This document shows positions 25,430 to 35,214 of a stretch of 64,000 nucleotides of DNA, piece by piece; the first letter of the stretch is position 1, and every line of letters starts with the position of its first letter. This DNA comes from ZC4RG19 sp036279475 (GTDB lineage Bacteria > Actinomycetota > Acidimicrobiia > Acidimicrobiales > VFJN01). The stretch is taken from positions 1-64,000 of the forward strand of contig DASUJB010000147.1 in NCBI GenBank assembly GCA_036279475.1, written 5' to 3'. Position numbers and translations under genes: made by a program. The notes below the pieces were generated by a model. The model did no database searches. It was given only the letters and a program-made list of their open reading frames with translations, and was not told where the DNA came from.

Positions 25430-27444
25430 CAGATGTACAGCCTCGTGAGGAAGTAGCCCAGGACGACGACCACGCCGGCCGAGATGCCCAGGGCATAGGA
25501 GCGGACGAAGCCGGTCTGCACGGTGCGGAGCCGGCGGCCCGACCCCCGGACGAGCGCGGCCACGCCGTTCACCGCACCGTCGACGACGTGGGCGTCGAAC
25601 CACGCCACCGCCTCGAACGCCCGGGCCCCGGGCCCGCCGACGAAGCGGGTGACGGCGCCGTCGTAGAACCACGCCCGGGCGAGGACCTCCGGCTCGACGG
25701 CACGGACCCTGTGCCGCAGGTAGACCAGCCCGGCCAGCAGGAGGCCGGCCAACGAGGCGACGATCGCCACCACCGCCAGGGCCACCTTGGTGCCGGTGGC
25801 GACGTCGATGGCGAGCCCGTTGTCGCCGAGGACGGGCTCGAGCCAGTGCTCCAGCACCTGGAGGTCGGGGGTGAAGGGAAGGTTCAGCACCTCGGCGACG
25901 GCCGCCAGCCCGGCCAGGACCACCAGCGGCACGGTCATGAGCCAGGGCGACTCGTGCGGTCGGCCGTGGGTGCCCGTGGGCTCGGCGTCGTGGACGTCGG
26001 CCGCGGTGTCGGGCTGGCCAGCCGCCGCCTGCTCGCCCAGGCCGGCGGCCGACCCGGCGGGATCGCCCCCGGCCGGGGCGGTGACGGCGCTGTCGGGCCC
26101 GCTGGCCCATCGTGGCTCGCCGAAGAACACCAGGTACACCTGGCGGCTCATGTAGTAGGCGGTCAGCAGGGCCGTCACCAGCCCGATGGCCCACAACGCC
26201 TTCGCCTGCCCACCCCCGCTACCCCAGGCGTACAGCAGGATCTCGTCCTTGGAGAAGAAGCCCGAGAAGGGCGGCACGCCGGCGATGGCCAGCCACCCGA
26301 CGATGAACGTGCCGGCGGTGAGGGGCATGAACCTCGACAGCCCGCCCATGCGCCGCATGTCCTGCTCCTCGTGCATCCCGTGGATCACCGACCCGGCCCC
26401 CAGGAACAGGAGGGCCTTGAAGAAGGCGTGGGTGACCATGTGGAAGATGGCGGCCACGTAGGCGCCCACGCCCACGGCCAGGAACATGTAGCCCAGCTGG
26501 CTGATGGTCGAGTACGCGAGGACCTTCTTGATGTCGTTCTGGGCCACGGCGATGGTGGCTGCCACCAGCGCCGTGACGACGCCGACCCAGGCGATCACGT
26601 CCGGCGCCCAGCCGTAGCCCTCGGCCAGGATCGGGTTGACCCTCGTCATCAGGTAGACGCCGCCCGTCACCATCGTGGCGGCGTGGATGAGGGCCGACAC
26701 CGGTGTCGGCCCGGCCATGGCGTCGGGGAGCCAGATGTAGAGCGGGATCTGCGCCGACTTCCCCACGGCCCCGACGAACAGGAGCAGGCCGATGGCCGTG
26801 GCCGTGACCTCCGGCAGGGTGCCGGCCTCCCGCCCCACCTCGAGGAAGTCCACGGTGCCCAGCGAGGCGAAGGACAGGAAGATGGCGACCAGGAAGCCCC
26901 AGTCCCCCACGCGGTTGGTGACGAACGCCTTCTTCCCGGCGCTGGCGTTCGCCTCCTCGGTGAACCAGAACGAGATCAGCAGGTAGGAGCAGAGGCCCAC
27001 GCCCTCCCAGCCGAGGAAGGTGACCAGCATGTTGCTGCCCAGCACCAACATCAGCATCGAGAAGACGAACAGGTTGAGGTAGACGAAGAACTTCGAGAAG
27101 TCGCGGTCCCCGTGCATGTACCCGATCGAGTACAGGTGGATCAGCGCCCCGACGCCGGTCACGAAGAGGGCCATCGTGATCGAGAGGGGATCGACGAGGA
27201 AGCCGACGTCCACCTGCAGGGCACCGACGGGCATCCACTCGAAGAGGGTCTGCACGAAGCGTCGGTCCTCGTGGTGCTCGCCGAGCAGGCCGGCCCACAC
27301 GACGACGGCGGCCACGAAGCTGCCGGCGCACAGGACCGTCGCCAGCCAGCCGGCGCGCGGCTCGCCCAGCCGCCGCCCGAAGGCCGTGAGCACCACGAAC
27401 CCGGCCAGGGGCAGGGCAGGGATCAACCAGACGAGTTCAAGCAC
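25429..27444 (-). CDS. nuoL: NADH-quinone oxidoreductase subunit L (operon 2)
   Basis: A 671-residue distal pump subunit. The motifs are LGWEGVGLCSYLLISFWF, VGKSAQIPLYIWLPDAMAG, and the NDIKKVLAYSTISQLGYMF segment. An Ala/Gly/Pro/Asp-rich linker of about 55 residues (after VFFGEPRW and before HESPWLMTVPL) sits before the last membrane segments. The C-terminus includes the long lateral-helix region. The start is GTG 27444, 10 bases before the nuoK2 side. Confidence 0.95.
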   Translation of the reverse strand: MLELVWLIPALPLAGFVVLTAFGRRLGEPRAGWLATVLCAGSFVAAVVVWAGLLGEHHEDRRFVQTLFEWMPVGALQVDVGFLVDPLSITMALFVTGVGALIHLYSIGYMHGDRDFSKFFVYLNLFVFSMLMLVLGSNMLVTFLGWEGVGLCSYLLISFWFTEEANASAGKKAFVTNRVGDWGFLVAIFLSFASLGTVDFLEVGREAGTLPEVTATAIGLLLFVGAVGKSAQIPLYIWLPDAMAGPTPVSALIHAATMVTGGVYLMTRVNPILAEGYGWAPDVIAWVGVVTALVAATIAVAQNDIKKVLAYSTISQLGYMFLAVGVGAYVAAIFHMVTHAFFKALLFLGAGSVIHGMHEEQDMRRMGGLSRFMPLTAGTFIVGWLAIAGVPPFSGFFSKDEILLYAWGSGGGQAKALWAIGLVTALLTAYYMSRQVYLVFFGEPRWASGPDSAVTAPAGGDPAGSAAGLGEQAAAGQPDTAADVHDAEPTGTHGRPHESPWLMTVPLVVLAGLAAVAEVLNLPFTPDLQVLEHWLEPVLGDNGLAIDVATGTKVALAVVAIVASLAGLLLAGLVYLRHRVRAVEPEVLARAWFYDGAVTRFVGGPGARAFEAVAWFDAHVVDGAVNGVAALVRGSGRRLRTVQTGFVRSYALGISAGVVVVLGYFLTRLYI

Positions 27445-27454
27445 GGGTTCCCTC

Positions 27455-27772
27455 TCACCCCTCGAGCAGAGCGGCGTCGTCGGCCGTGGCGTGGGGCCGC
27501 TTGCGCAGCAGGGCGACGATGATGGCCAGCCCCACCACGACCTCGGCTGCCGCCACCACGAGCACGAACACGACGGTGGACTGCCCCCCCGTGTCGCGCA
27601 GCATCCGGGAGAACGTGACGAACGTGAGCGTCACCGCGTTGAGCATCAGCTCGACGCACATGAACATCACCAGCGGGTTGCGCCGGACGAGCAGCCCGAA
27701 GGTGCCGATGGCGAACAGCACCGATGCCAGGATCAGGTACCAGGCCGGTGTGACCTGGACGGCGGCGATCAC
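27455..27772 (-). CDS. nuoK: NADH-quinone oxidoreductase subunit K (operon 2)
   Basis: A 105-residue, three-helix subunit. The conserved glutamates are in MFMCVELMLNAVTLTFVTFS and VAAAEVVVGLAI. GTG 27772 overlaps the nuoJ2 stop by 4 bases (GTGA). It lies within the continuous nuo2 reading order and has the family length. Confidence 0.94.
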   Translation of the reverse strand: MIAAVQVTPAWYLILASVLFAIGTFGLLVRRNPLVMFMCVELMLNAVTLTFVTFSRMLRDTGGQSTVVFVLVVAAAEVVVGLAIIVALLRKRPHATADDAALLEG

Positions 27773-28476
27773 GACGACGGCTCCTCTGCTGCCGGACGAC
27801 CACCCGCTGCCTCGCCACCACGGCCGGCCGCCTGGCCGGCGGGGACCCGCTCGGCCCCGGCGGCCGCGCCGTGGCCGTCGCCCCCGGCGGCCCTGGCGGC
27901 TGCCGCCGCCATGCGCTCGGCGAGCTCTGCCGAGCGCTCCGCCTCGTCGGGCTCGACGATCTCGGGTTGCCGGGCCCGCCGGGCCAGCAGGACCGCACCC
28001 ACGACGGCGATCACGAGCAGGACCGAGGTGATCTCGAAGGCGAAGAGGTAGTCGGTGAAGAGCGACCTCCCCAGCCGCTCGATGTCCGGCACGTCCTCGT
28101 CGACCTGACCGACGACGCCGGTGACCTCGTAGCCCGTGCTGGCCAGCGCTCCCACGATCAGCGCCAGCACGCCGAGCGAGACGACGGCGGCCGCCACCCG
28201 CTGCCCCACCAGCGGCTCCACCCGCAGGTCGTCGGAGCGGTCCACGCCGAGCAGCATGATGACGAAGAGGAACAGGACGACGATCGCCCCGGCGTACACG
28301 ATGACCTGGACCGCGGCCAGGAAGTTCGCCTCCTGGGCCACGAAGAGGACGGCGATCCCGAACAGCGTGCCCACGAGCGACAGCGCGGCGTGCACCGGGT
28401 TCTCGCTCGTGATCACGCCGAGGGCGCCGGCCAGGCAGGCGGCTCCGGCCACGACGAACACCACCAGCTCGACCAT
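27769..28476 (-). CDS. nuoJ: NADH-quinone oxidoreductase subunit J (operon 2) with C-terminal extension
   Basis: A 235-residue membrane subunit with the five-helix core in residues 1-170 (hallmark FLAAVQVIVYAGAIVVLFLF). It is followed by a hydrophilic tail of about 65 residues rich in Ala, Gly and Glu, beginning with a charged helical stretch (PDEAERSAELAERMAAAAAR). ATG 28476 overlaps the nuoI2 stop by one base. NuoJ1 has no such tail. The tail faces the cytoplasm if the usual topology holds (inference). Confidence 0.93.
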   Translation of the reverse strand: MVELVVFVVAGAACLAGALGVITSENPVHAALSLVGTLFGIAVLFVAQEANFLAAVQVIVYAGAIVVLFLFVIMLLGVDRSDDLRVEPLVGQRVAAAVVSLGVLALIVGALASTGYEVTGVVGQVDEDVPDIERLGRSLFTDYLFAFEITSVLLVIAVVGAVLLARRARQPEIVEPDEAERSAELAERMAAAAARAAGGDGHGAAAGAERVPAGQAAGRGGEAAGGRPAAEEPSS

Positions 28477-29207
28477 CAGCGGTCCCTCCGCGGGCCGTCG
28501 CCGTGGCCCTCGCCGCCCGCGGGCACGTCGGTCCGGCCGTGGCCGCCCGGCTCCCCGGGGTGGGCGAAGATGACGTCGGCGTCGGCGGTGTCCACCTCGG
28601 CGTCGTCGACGGACTGGCCCTTCTCCGGAGGCCGGACACCGAAGCCCAGCTCACCGGTCCACTGGACACGCCCCTCGTAGGCGGCGGCGCCCGCCGGCGC
28701 GGTGGCCCGCATCCACGCCGACGTGTGGGGGGCGACGTCGTCCACGTCGGACCAGTCCTCCCACGGCAACTGCCGTGGGAGGCCGGCGTCGTCCACCACC
28801 AGCTCTGCCTTCGTGTAGATGGCGTCGTTGCGGTCGGTGAAGCTGAACTCGAACAGCTTGGTCTCGGTGATGGCCTCCGTGGGGCACGCCTCCACGCAGA
28901 GGTCGCAGTGGATGCACCGGAGGTAGTTGATCTCGTAGATGTAGCCGTACCGCTCGCCGGGCGACACGGGCTCCTCGGGAGGGTTGTCGGCCCCCCGCAC
29001 GTAGATGCAGCGGGCGGGGCACACCCCGGCGCACAGCTCGCAGCCGATGCACTTCTCCATGCCGTCCTCGTAGCGATTGAGGACGTGGCGGCCGTGCAGG
29101 CGGACGGGCTTGGGATGCTTCCCACCCTTGCCCTTGGTGTAGTCGCGGGTCACCCGCTCCTCGAAGAGCTTCTTGAAGGTGACACGGAACCCGTCGAGGT
29201 ATCCCAT
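28476..29207 (-). CDS. nuoI: NADH-quinone oxidoreductase subunit I (operon 2) with C-terminal extension
   Basis: A 243-residue subunit with two [4Fe-4S] clusters: CIGCELCAGVCPARC and CIHCDLCVEACPTEA. Standard NuoI is about 160-180 residues. Here an acidic and Gly-rich tail of about 80 residues follows the core. ATG 29207 overlaps the nuoH2 stop by one base. It passes electrons from NuoG toward cluster N2 in NuoB. Confidence 0.95.
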   Translation of the reverse strand: MGYLDGFRVTFKKLFEERVTRDYTKGKGGKHPKPVRLHGRHVLNRYEDGMEKCIGCELCAGVCPARCIYVRGADNPPEEPVSPGERYGYIYEINYLRCIHCDLCVEACPTEAITETKLFEFSFTDRNDAIYTKAELVVDDAGLPRQLPWEDWSDVDDVAPHTSAWMRATAPAGAAAYEGRVQWTGELGFGVRPPEKGQSVDDAEVDTADADVIFAHPGEPGGHGRTDVPAGGEGHGDGPRRDR

Positions 29208-30448
29208 CAGGCGATCACTTCCTCCTCGGGCGACTCCCGGCGCCTGCGGGCGACCGCCACCGAGCCGCTGAGGGCGGCCCATCCCGCCGCCAGCACCACC
29301 AGCGAGACGACGACCACCACCGCGGTGTTCCAGCCCTCGTCCCGACCGACGTTGACCGCGGCCAGCAGCAGCAGCCAGGCGAGGGCCAGCGGGATCAACG
29401 TGGTCCAGCCGATCCGCATCAGCTGGTCGTAGCGGAAGCGGGGCAGGGTGGCCCGGATCCAGACGAACACGAAGAGGAACACCAGGAGCTTCAACGTGAA
29501 CCAGATCAGCCCCGACAGCCATCCGGGACCGAACCACAGGGGACCAGCGGGCCCTCCGAAGAACAGGGTGACGATGATGGCCGACATCGTGATCGTGTTC
29601 ATGAACTCGGCCAGGTAGAAGAGCGCGAAGCGGAACGAGGAGTACTCGGTCTGGTAGCCCCCGACCAGCTCCTGCTCGGCCTCGACCAAGTCGAAGGGCG
29701 GGCGGTTGAGCTCGGCGGTCCCCGCGATCATGAAGAGGACGAACGGCACCACGCCCGTGGCGAGCAGGTTCCAGCGCGGGATGCCGATGGCGCCGAACAG
29801 CTCGTAGCCCTCCCCCGCCTGTGCTGCGACGATGTCGTGGGTCGACAGCGAGCCCGACAGCAGCACGACCGCCACCACCGCCAGCCCCAGGGCGGCCTCG
29901 TAGCTGACCATCTGGGCCGAGCCGCGGACCGCCCCGAGCAGCGGCCACTTCGAGCCAGACGACCACCCGGCGAGCATCACCCCGTAGACGGCGATGGACG
30001 ACATGGCCAGGACGAGCAGCACCCCGATCGGGGGATCGGCCAGCTGGAGGTAGGTGTCGTGGCCGAAGAGGCGGACGGAGCCGAACTTCTCGCCGTCGAA
30101 GCCCCCGGCGATGGGCACGACCGCGAACGTGACGAAGGCGGGCACGGCCGAGAGGAACGGGGCGAGGATGAACACCCGGCGGTCGGCCCTGTCGGGGATC
30201 AGGTCCTCCTTCATGATGAGCTTCAGCCCGTCGGCCAGCGTCTGGAGGATGCCCCAGGGGCCGGCCTTGTTGGGTCCGACACGGTTCTGGAGGTCCGAGA
30301 TGACCTTCCGCTCGAACCAGATCATCAGGATGACCGACGTGAGGAGCAGGCCGAAGGCGACGACGGCCTTGAGCAGGACGATCAGCACCTCGGCCAGGCC
30401 GATCCCCCCCTCGAGGAGGGGATCGAGCGCGAGAACGGCCGGGCTCAC
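29207..30448 (-). CDS. nuoH: NADH-quinone oxidoreductase subunit H (operon 2)
   Basis: A 413-residue membrane subunit. The motifs are NRVGPNKAGPWGILQTLADG, the loop ELNRPPFDLVEAEQELVGGY with its acidic residues, and WIRATLPRFRYDQLMRIGW. A C-terminal extra hydrophobic segment and a basic tail of about 25 residues (RRRRESPEEEVIA) lengthen it beyond the usual 330-350. The start is GTG 30448. A 67-base gap separates it from nuoG2, the only sizeable gap inside the nuo2 operon. Confidence 0.95.
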   Translation of the reverse strand: MSPAVLALDPLLEGGIGLAEVLIVLLKAVVAFGLLLTSVILMIWFERKVISDLQNRVGPNKAGPWGILQTLADGLKLIMKEDLIPDRADRRVFILAPFLSAVPAFVTFAVVPIAGGFDGEKFGSVRLFGHDTYLQLADPPIGVLLVLAMSSIAVYGVMLAGWSSGSKWPLLGAVRGSAQMVSYEAALGLAVVAVVLLSGSLSTHDIVAAQAGEGYELFGAIGIPRWNLLATGVVPFVLFMIAGTAELNRPPFDLVEAEQELVGGYQTEYSSFRFALFYLAEFMNTITMSAIIVTLFFGGPAGPLWFGPGWLSGLIWFTLKLLVFLFVFVWIRATLPRFRYDQLMRIGWTTLIPLALAWLLLLAAVNVGRDEGWNTAVVVVVSLVVLAAGWAALSGSVAVARRRRESPEEEVIA

Positions 30449-30515
30449 CGTGGCCGGCTCCCCGCCAGCGGGTGACGACGGCCGGACCGGACCGCGGGTC
30501 GGGACGGGAGCCTGC

Positions 30516-33197
30516 TCATGGTCGCTCCACCCTGACGTCGGTCACGGGCGAGTTCCCGTCGATGAGGACGTTGGCCCGGCCGCCCGCCCTGTTGGCGTGC
30601 AGGTGGGCGACGCTGCGGGGCACGCCGGGGTCGGGCACGGTCGGCACGGTCACGTTCCCCTTCGTCGAGGTGATGCGCACGTCGGCCCCCGCCGCCACGC
30701 CCAGGCGGTCGAAGTCCTGCGGGTGGAGGTGGAGGATCGCCGGCTCGGCCAGGTCGGCGAGCGAAGGCGAGCTGCGCACGAGCGTGCCCCGGTCGTAGAG
30801 CTTGCGGGTGACCACCAGCCGCAGCGAGTAGGCGTCGACCGAGGGCGGGTCGATGACCGTCCACACCGGCAGGGGCACGCCCGAGGTCGGCGGCAGCACG
30901 CCGGTGGGCTCGAGCTCGGGAGTCGTCCCCTGGTTGCTCTCGGCGGCCACGACGGCCTCGTCAGCGACGGCCGGTGCCGTCTGGCCCCGGGTGGCTGCCT
31001 CGTCGACCGTGGGCTCGTCGGGGGCGGCCTTGGCGACCTCGGACTCCTCGGCGCCGTTGCCGGACCGCCGGCTCGGCATGCCCACGACGACGCCCTCGCG
31101 GCCGACCGGGCTGCGCAGCGCCTCGGCGGTCAGGCCGGAGAACACCGGCGCCACCGCCTCGATCTCGGCCGCCAGGTCGGCCACGGACCCCACCCCCAGG
31201 TCGCCGCCGAGCCGGTCGGCCAGCTCGGCGGCCACGATCCAGTCCGCCTGGGCCGTCCCGGGCGCGGTGACCGTGCGGGCCAGCGTGCTGACGCGCCCCT
31301 CGAGGTTGGTGGTGGTCCCCTCCACCTCGCCGTAGCCGGCCACGGGCAGGACCACGTCGGCCTGCTTCACCGACTCGGTCAGGAACTGGTCGAGGGCCAC
31401 GACCGTCCGCGCCCCGGCCAGGCCCCGCCGTGCCAGGTCGCGGTCGAGGAAGTCGGCCAGCGGATCGCTGCCGAGCAGCACGAGGGTGTCGATCTTGCCG
31501 TCGGCGGCGGCGCGCAGGATGCCGGCGGCGTCCAGGCCCCGCGCCTTCGGCAGGGTGGGCCACCGGTCGGCGAACCACTCCCGGCCGCCGTCGAGCGTGA
31601 CCCGCCCGGGCAGGAGGCCCGGTGCCATGCCCAGCTCCAGCGCGCCGTGGACGTTGGCCCGGCGCAGCCCGCTCAGGAAGCGGACGTCGGCCAACGAGTG
31701 ATGGATGGCGGCGGCGGCCGCCCCGATCGACCGGGCCGACTCGGCGAGGTTGCCCCGGCCGAGCACGACGGTGACCGGTCCGTCGCCCAGGACCTGCTGG
31801 GCGGCCCGGAGGGCCTCGGGGGCGACGCCCCCCACCTCGTCGTCGACGTCGTGCCGGCCGACGAGCGCTCGGACGACGGGTAGCGCGCAGCCGGGCCGGT
31901 AGCGCAGCGAGACGGCGGCGAGCTGGTCGGTCAGGCTGGTGGCGACGGACGCTAGCTCGACCACCTTGACGCCCGACTCCCGTACGGCGTGCCGCAGCCT
32001 GAGGTACAGGACCGGCAGCTCCTCCTTCAGGTCGGGACCCATCACGACGACGGTCCCGCCCGGGCGGCAGGCGTCGTCGATGGTGGCCCGGGGCAGGCCC
32101 AGGACCACCTCCGCCGGGAGGCCGTCGCCCAGCTGGGCGTCGACGTGGTCGGACCCGATCACGCCCTTGGCGAGCTTCACCCAGGCGTAGCATTCCTCGT
32201 TGGTGAGGCGCGCCCCGCCGATGACGGCGAACCCCTCCGGCCCGCTGCGATCGAGCCCCTCCTTGACGGCCTCGGCAGTGCGGCTCAACGCCTCGCTCCA
32301 CGTGGCCGGCTTGAGGGAGAGGGCGGCGTCGCGCACCAGGGGCTCGCCCAGGCGGTCCTCGCTGTTCACCGCCTCGAAGTCGAAGCGACCCTTGTCGCAC
32401 AGCCAGCCCCAGTTGACGGCGTCGTTGTCGACGCCCTGGTACCGCACCAGCCGGTTCCGGCTCGACTGCACCACGACCCGGCAGCCGACCGAGCACGACG
32501 TGCACGTCGACTCCACCTGCTCGAGGTCCCAGGGACGTGCCTTGAAGCGGTAGGGGGTGGAGGTCAGGGCACCCACCGGGCAGATCTGCACGGTGTTGCC
32601 GCTGAAGTAGCTGGCGAAGGGGTGCTCGGGGAAGGTGTTGACCTCGGTCTGGCTACCCCGGTCCATGAAGTGGATGAGCGGGTCGCCTGCCACGTCCTTG
32701 GCGAAGCGGGTGCAGCGGTCGCAGAGGATGCAGCGCTCGCGGTCGAGCAGGACCAGGTCGCTGACGGGGATGGGCTTCTCGAAGTGCCGCTTCTCCTCGA
32801 CGAAGCGGCTCTCGCCCGGCCCGTACGCCATGGTCTGGTCCTGGAGGGGGCACTCGCCTCCCTTGTCGCACACCGGGCAGTCGAGCGGGTGGTTGACGAG
32901 CAGGAACTCGAGCACGCCCTCCTGCGCCTTGCGGGTGACCGGCGAGCCCGTCGACACGGTCATGCCGTCGGTGCACTCGATCATGCAGGACGGCTGGAGC
33001 GCGGGCCCCCGACCGGTGTCGATCTCGACGATGCACATGCGGCACATGCCCACCGGCTTCATCCGCGAGTGGTAGCAGAACCGGGGGATGTAGATGCCGT
33101 TGCGCTCGGCTGCCGCGATGACGAGCTCGCCCTTCATGGCTTCGATCGGCTGCCCGTCGACGGTGATGCCGACGGTGTCGGCGGCGGTGGCGGTCAT
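30516..33197 (-). CDS. nuoG: NADH-quinone oxidoreductase subunit G (operon 2)
   Basis: An 893-residue 75-kDa-type subunit. In order it has a [2Fe-2S] domain (FCYHSRMKPVGMCRMCIVE with the later Cys in QPSCMIEC), the His/Cys cluster site HPLDCPVCDKGGECPLQD (N5), CILCDRCTRF with ICPVGAL (N4), then CTSCSVGCRV plus the Cys in WGWLCDKGRF, which provides the extra cluster N7. A molybdopterin-oxidoreductase-like domain follows without active-site residues. A low-complexity Glu/Ala/Thr-rich insertion of about 60 residues lies near 750-810. ATG 33197 overlaps nuoF2 by 4 bases (ATGA). Confidence 0.95.
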   Translation of the reverse strand: MTATAADTVGITVDGQPIEAMKGELVIAAAERNGIYIPRFCYHSRMKPVGMCRMCIVEIDTGRGPALQPSCMIECTDGMTVSTGSPVTRKAQEGVLEFLLVNHPLDCPVCDKGGECPLQDQTMAYGPGESRFVEEKRHFEKPIPVSDLVLLDRERCILCDRCTRFAKDVAGDPLIHFMDRGSQTEVNTFPEHPFASYFSGNTVQICPVGALTSTPYRFKARPWDLEQVESTCTSCSVGCRVVVQSSRNRLVRYQGVDNDAVNWGWLCDKGRFDFEAVNSEDRLGEPLVRDAALSLKPATWSEALSRTAEAVKEGLDRSGPEGFAVIGGARLTNEECYAWVKLAKGVIGSDHVDAQLGDGLPAEVVLGLPRATIDDACRPGGTVVVMGPDLKEELPVLYLRLRHAVRESGVKVVELASVATSLTDQLAAVSLRYRPGCALPVVRALVGRHDVDDEVGGVAPEALRAAQQVLGDGPVTVVLGRGNLAESARSIGAAAAAIHHSLADVRFLSGLRRANVHGALELGMAPGLLPGRVTLDGGREWFADRWPTLPKARGLDAAGILRAAADGKIDTLVLLGSDPLADFLDRDLARRGLAGARTVVALDQFLTESVKQADVVLPVAGYGEVEGTTTNLEGRVSTLARTVTAPGTAQADWIVAAELADRLGGDLGVGSVADLAAEIEAVAPVFSGLTAEALRSPVGREGVVVGMPSRRSGNGAEESEVAKAAPDEPTVDEAATRGQTAPAVADEAVVAAESNQGTTPELEPTGVLPPTSGVPLPVWTVIDPPSVDAYSLRLVVTRKLYDRGTLVRSSPSLADLAEPAILHLHPQDFDRLGVAAGADVRITSTKGNVTVPTVPDPGVPRSVAHLHANRAGGRANVLIDGNSPVTDVRVERP

Positions 33198-34591
33198 GGC
33201 GTCGCACCTGCGGAGACGGTGGGAGGGGTGGACAGGTAGGCCTTGCCGTTCACCGGCACGGTGACCTCGGCCGCCCCCCCGCAGTAGGCGGCGAACTCGT
33301 CGCGGAAGCGCAGGATGGCCGAGGCGATGGGCGCCACCGCCGACGGCCCCAGCGGGCAGATCGTGGTCTGCTTGGGAGGCCAGGCGATGGAGGGGCTGAT
33401 GTTGTCGCAGATGTCGAGGAGCTTGTTCACGTCGGCCGGGCGACCGTAGCCGTCGAGCATGCGGCGCAGGACCTTCTCCAGCCACGCCGTGCCCTCCCGG
33501 CACGGCGTGCACTTCCCGCACGACTCGTGGGCGAAGAAGCGCACGATCCGCCACGCCGCCTTGACCACGTCGGTGGTCTCGTCCATCACGACGATGGCCC
33601 CCGAGCCCAGCATCGATCCCGCCGCCCCCACGGCGCCCGCCTCCAACGGCAGGTCCAGGTGCTCCTCGAAGAACCACGCGGCCGACGCACCGCCGGGGAT
33701 GAACGCCTTGAGCTCGTTGCCGTCCCGGATGCCGTCGGCGTAGCGCTCCCCGAAGATGATGTCGCGGAACGTGGTGACGCCGAACTCCACCTCGAACACG
33801 CCGGGGTTGCGGACGTGACCGGACACCGCGAAGAGGCGGGTGCCCTTCGAGCTCTCCGCTCCCAGGTCGCCGAAGGCGGCACCGCCGTTCTCGACGATCC
33901 AGGGCAGGTTCGACAGCGTCTCGACGTTGTTGACCACCGTGGGCTGCATGTACAGGCCCTTGGCCGCCGGGAAGTACGGCGGCTTCAGGCGAGGCATCCC
34001 CCGGTTGCCCTCGAGCGACTCCAGCAGGGCGGTCTCCTCGCCCACGATGTAGGCGCCCGCCCCCCAGTGCAGCACGATGTCGACCGAGAAGTCGGTGCCG
34101 AGGATGTGATCGCCGACGAGGCCGGCGGCATAGGCGTCGTTGAGCGCGCCGGCCAGCCGCTCCTGCGCCAGCGCCATCTCGCCTCGCACGTACAGGAAGG
34201 CCTGGCTGGCGCCGATGGCGTAGCAGGCGATGAGCACGCCCTCGATGAGCTGGTGCGGATCGCGCTCCATGAGCAGGCGGTCCTTGTAGGTGCCCGGCTC
34301 CGACTCGTCACCGTTCACCACGATGTAGCGGGGGAAGACGCCCGGCGGGCAGAAGCCCCACTTGACCCCCGCAGGGAAGCCCGCGCCGCCCCGACCGAGG
34401 AGGCTGGCCCCCTTGACCTGGTCGGCGACCTGCGCCGGGGTCATCTCGGTGACCGCCTTGGCCAGGGCGCGGTAGCCGCCGGTCTCCCGGTAGCGGTCGA
34501 GGGTGTAGCCGTCGGCGAGGTCCCAGCGCGAGGAGACGATGCGCGGCAGCTCTCGCGATCCACCGTCGGTGGTGGCGTCGACGTCCGTCAC
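33194..34591 (-). CDS. nuoF: NADH-quinone oxidoreductase subunit F (operon 2)
   Basis: A 465-residue 51-kDa-type subunit that oxidises NADH with FMN and holds [4Fe-4S] cluster N3. The motifs are LLGRGGAGFPAGVKW (NADH/FMN glycine loop), NGDESEPGTYKDR (FMN), ESCGKCTPCREGT and the fourth Cys in TTICPLGP. GTG 34591 overlaps nuoE2 by 4 bases (GTGA). Only operon 2 has this NADH-binding module. Confidence 0.96.
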   Translation of the reverse strand: MTDVDATTDGGSRELPRIVSSRWDLADGYTLDRYRETGGYRALAKAVTEMTPAQVADQVKGASLLGRGGAGFPAGVKWGFCPPGVFPRYIVVNGDESEPGTYKDRLLMERDPHQLIEGVLIACYAIGASQAFLYVRGEMALAQERLAGALNDAYAAGLVGDHILGTDFSVDIVLHWGAGAYIVGEETALLESLEGNRGMPRLKPPYFPAAKGLYMQPTVVNNVETLSNLPWIVENGGAAFGDLGAESSKGTRLFAVSGHVRNPGVFEVEFGVTTFRDIIFGERYADGIRDGNELKAFIPGGASAAWFFEEHLDLPLEAGAVGAAGSMLGSGAIVVMDETTDVVKAAWRIVRFFAHESCGKCTPCREGTAWLEKVLRRMLDGYGRPADVNKLLDICDNISPSIAWPPKQTTICPLGPSAVAPIASAILRFRDEFAAYCGGAAEVTVPVNGKAYLSTPPTVSAGATP

Positions 34592-35214
34592 GAGGTGGCC
34601 CCTCCGGTCGTCCCCTCGGTGTTGCGGGCCAGCCACGGCGGCTCGACGTTGCGGTCGGGCGGCGCCACGCCGGCCCTGGTGTCGGGCAGCTGCTGGCGCA
34701 CGCGGCTCAGGATGCCGTGCCGGGGGATGTCGTTGTCGAGGCGGCCGGCCCTCAGGTCGTCGACGAGCTCGTCGGCCTGGTCCGCGGTGACGCGATGGAA
34801 GTAGCGGTAGTTCACCTGCAGGCACGGGGCCTCGGTGCAGGCGGCGATGCACTCCACGTCCTCGAGGGTGAACCTGCCGTCGGGCGTGGTGTCGCCGGCG
34901 CGGATCCCGAGTCGCTGCTCCAGGTGGTGCAGCAGCTCCTCCCCGCCTCGCAACATGCACGAGATGTTCGTGCACACGTTCACCACGTAGTCGCCCACGG
35001 GCTCGAGCTTGAACATCTCGTAGAACGAGGCCGTGCCGAGCACCTCCGCCGGCGTGATCCCCAACAGCTCGGCGATGTGCTCCATCGCCTCCTCGGTGAC
35101 GTGCCCGTCCTGCTCCTGGGCCAGGTGCAGCAGGGGGATCAGCGCCGACCTCGCCACCGGGTAGCGGGCGATCACGTCCTCGGCGACGGCGGCGTTCTCC
35201 GCGGTGAACCTCAC
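34588..35214 (-). CDS. nuoE: NADH-quinone oxidoreductase subunit E (operon 2)
   Basis: A 208-residue 24-kDa-type subunit with a thioredoxin-like [2Fe-2S] domain (N1a). The ligands are the Cys pair in NVCTNISCMLRG and the pair in VECIAACTEAPC. The helical N-terminal part includes LLGITPAEVLGTASFYEMF. The last 30 or so residues are a hydrophilic tail. GTG 35214 overlaps the nuoD2 stop by 4 bases. Confidence 0.95.
   Translation of the reverse strand: MRFTAENAAVAEDVIARYPVARSALIPLLHLAQEQDGHVTEEAMEHIAELLGITPAEVLGTASFYEMFKLEPVGDYVVNVCTNISCMLRGGEELLHHLEQRLGIRAGDTTPDGRFTLEDVECIAACTEAPCLQVNYRYFHRVTADQADELVDDLRAGRLDNDIPRHGILSRVRQQLPDTRAGVAPPDRNVEPPWLARNTEGTTGGATS

Noticed and set aside
30449..30515. 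A small gene in the 67-base gap between nuoG2 and nuoH2
   Set aside because: The short frame there has no ribosome-binding site or recognisable product and overlaps nuoH2 in another frame.
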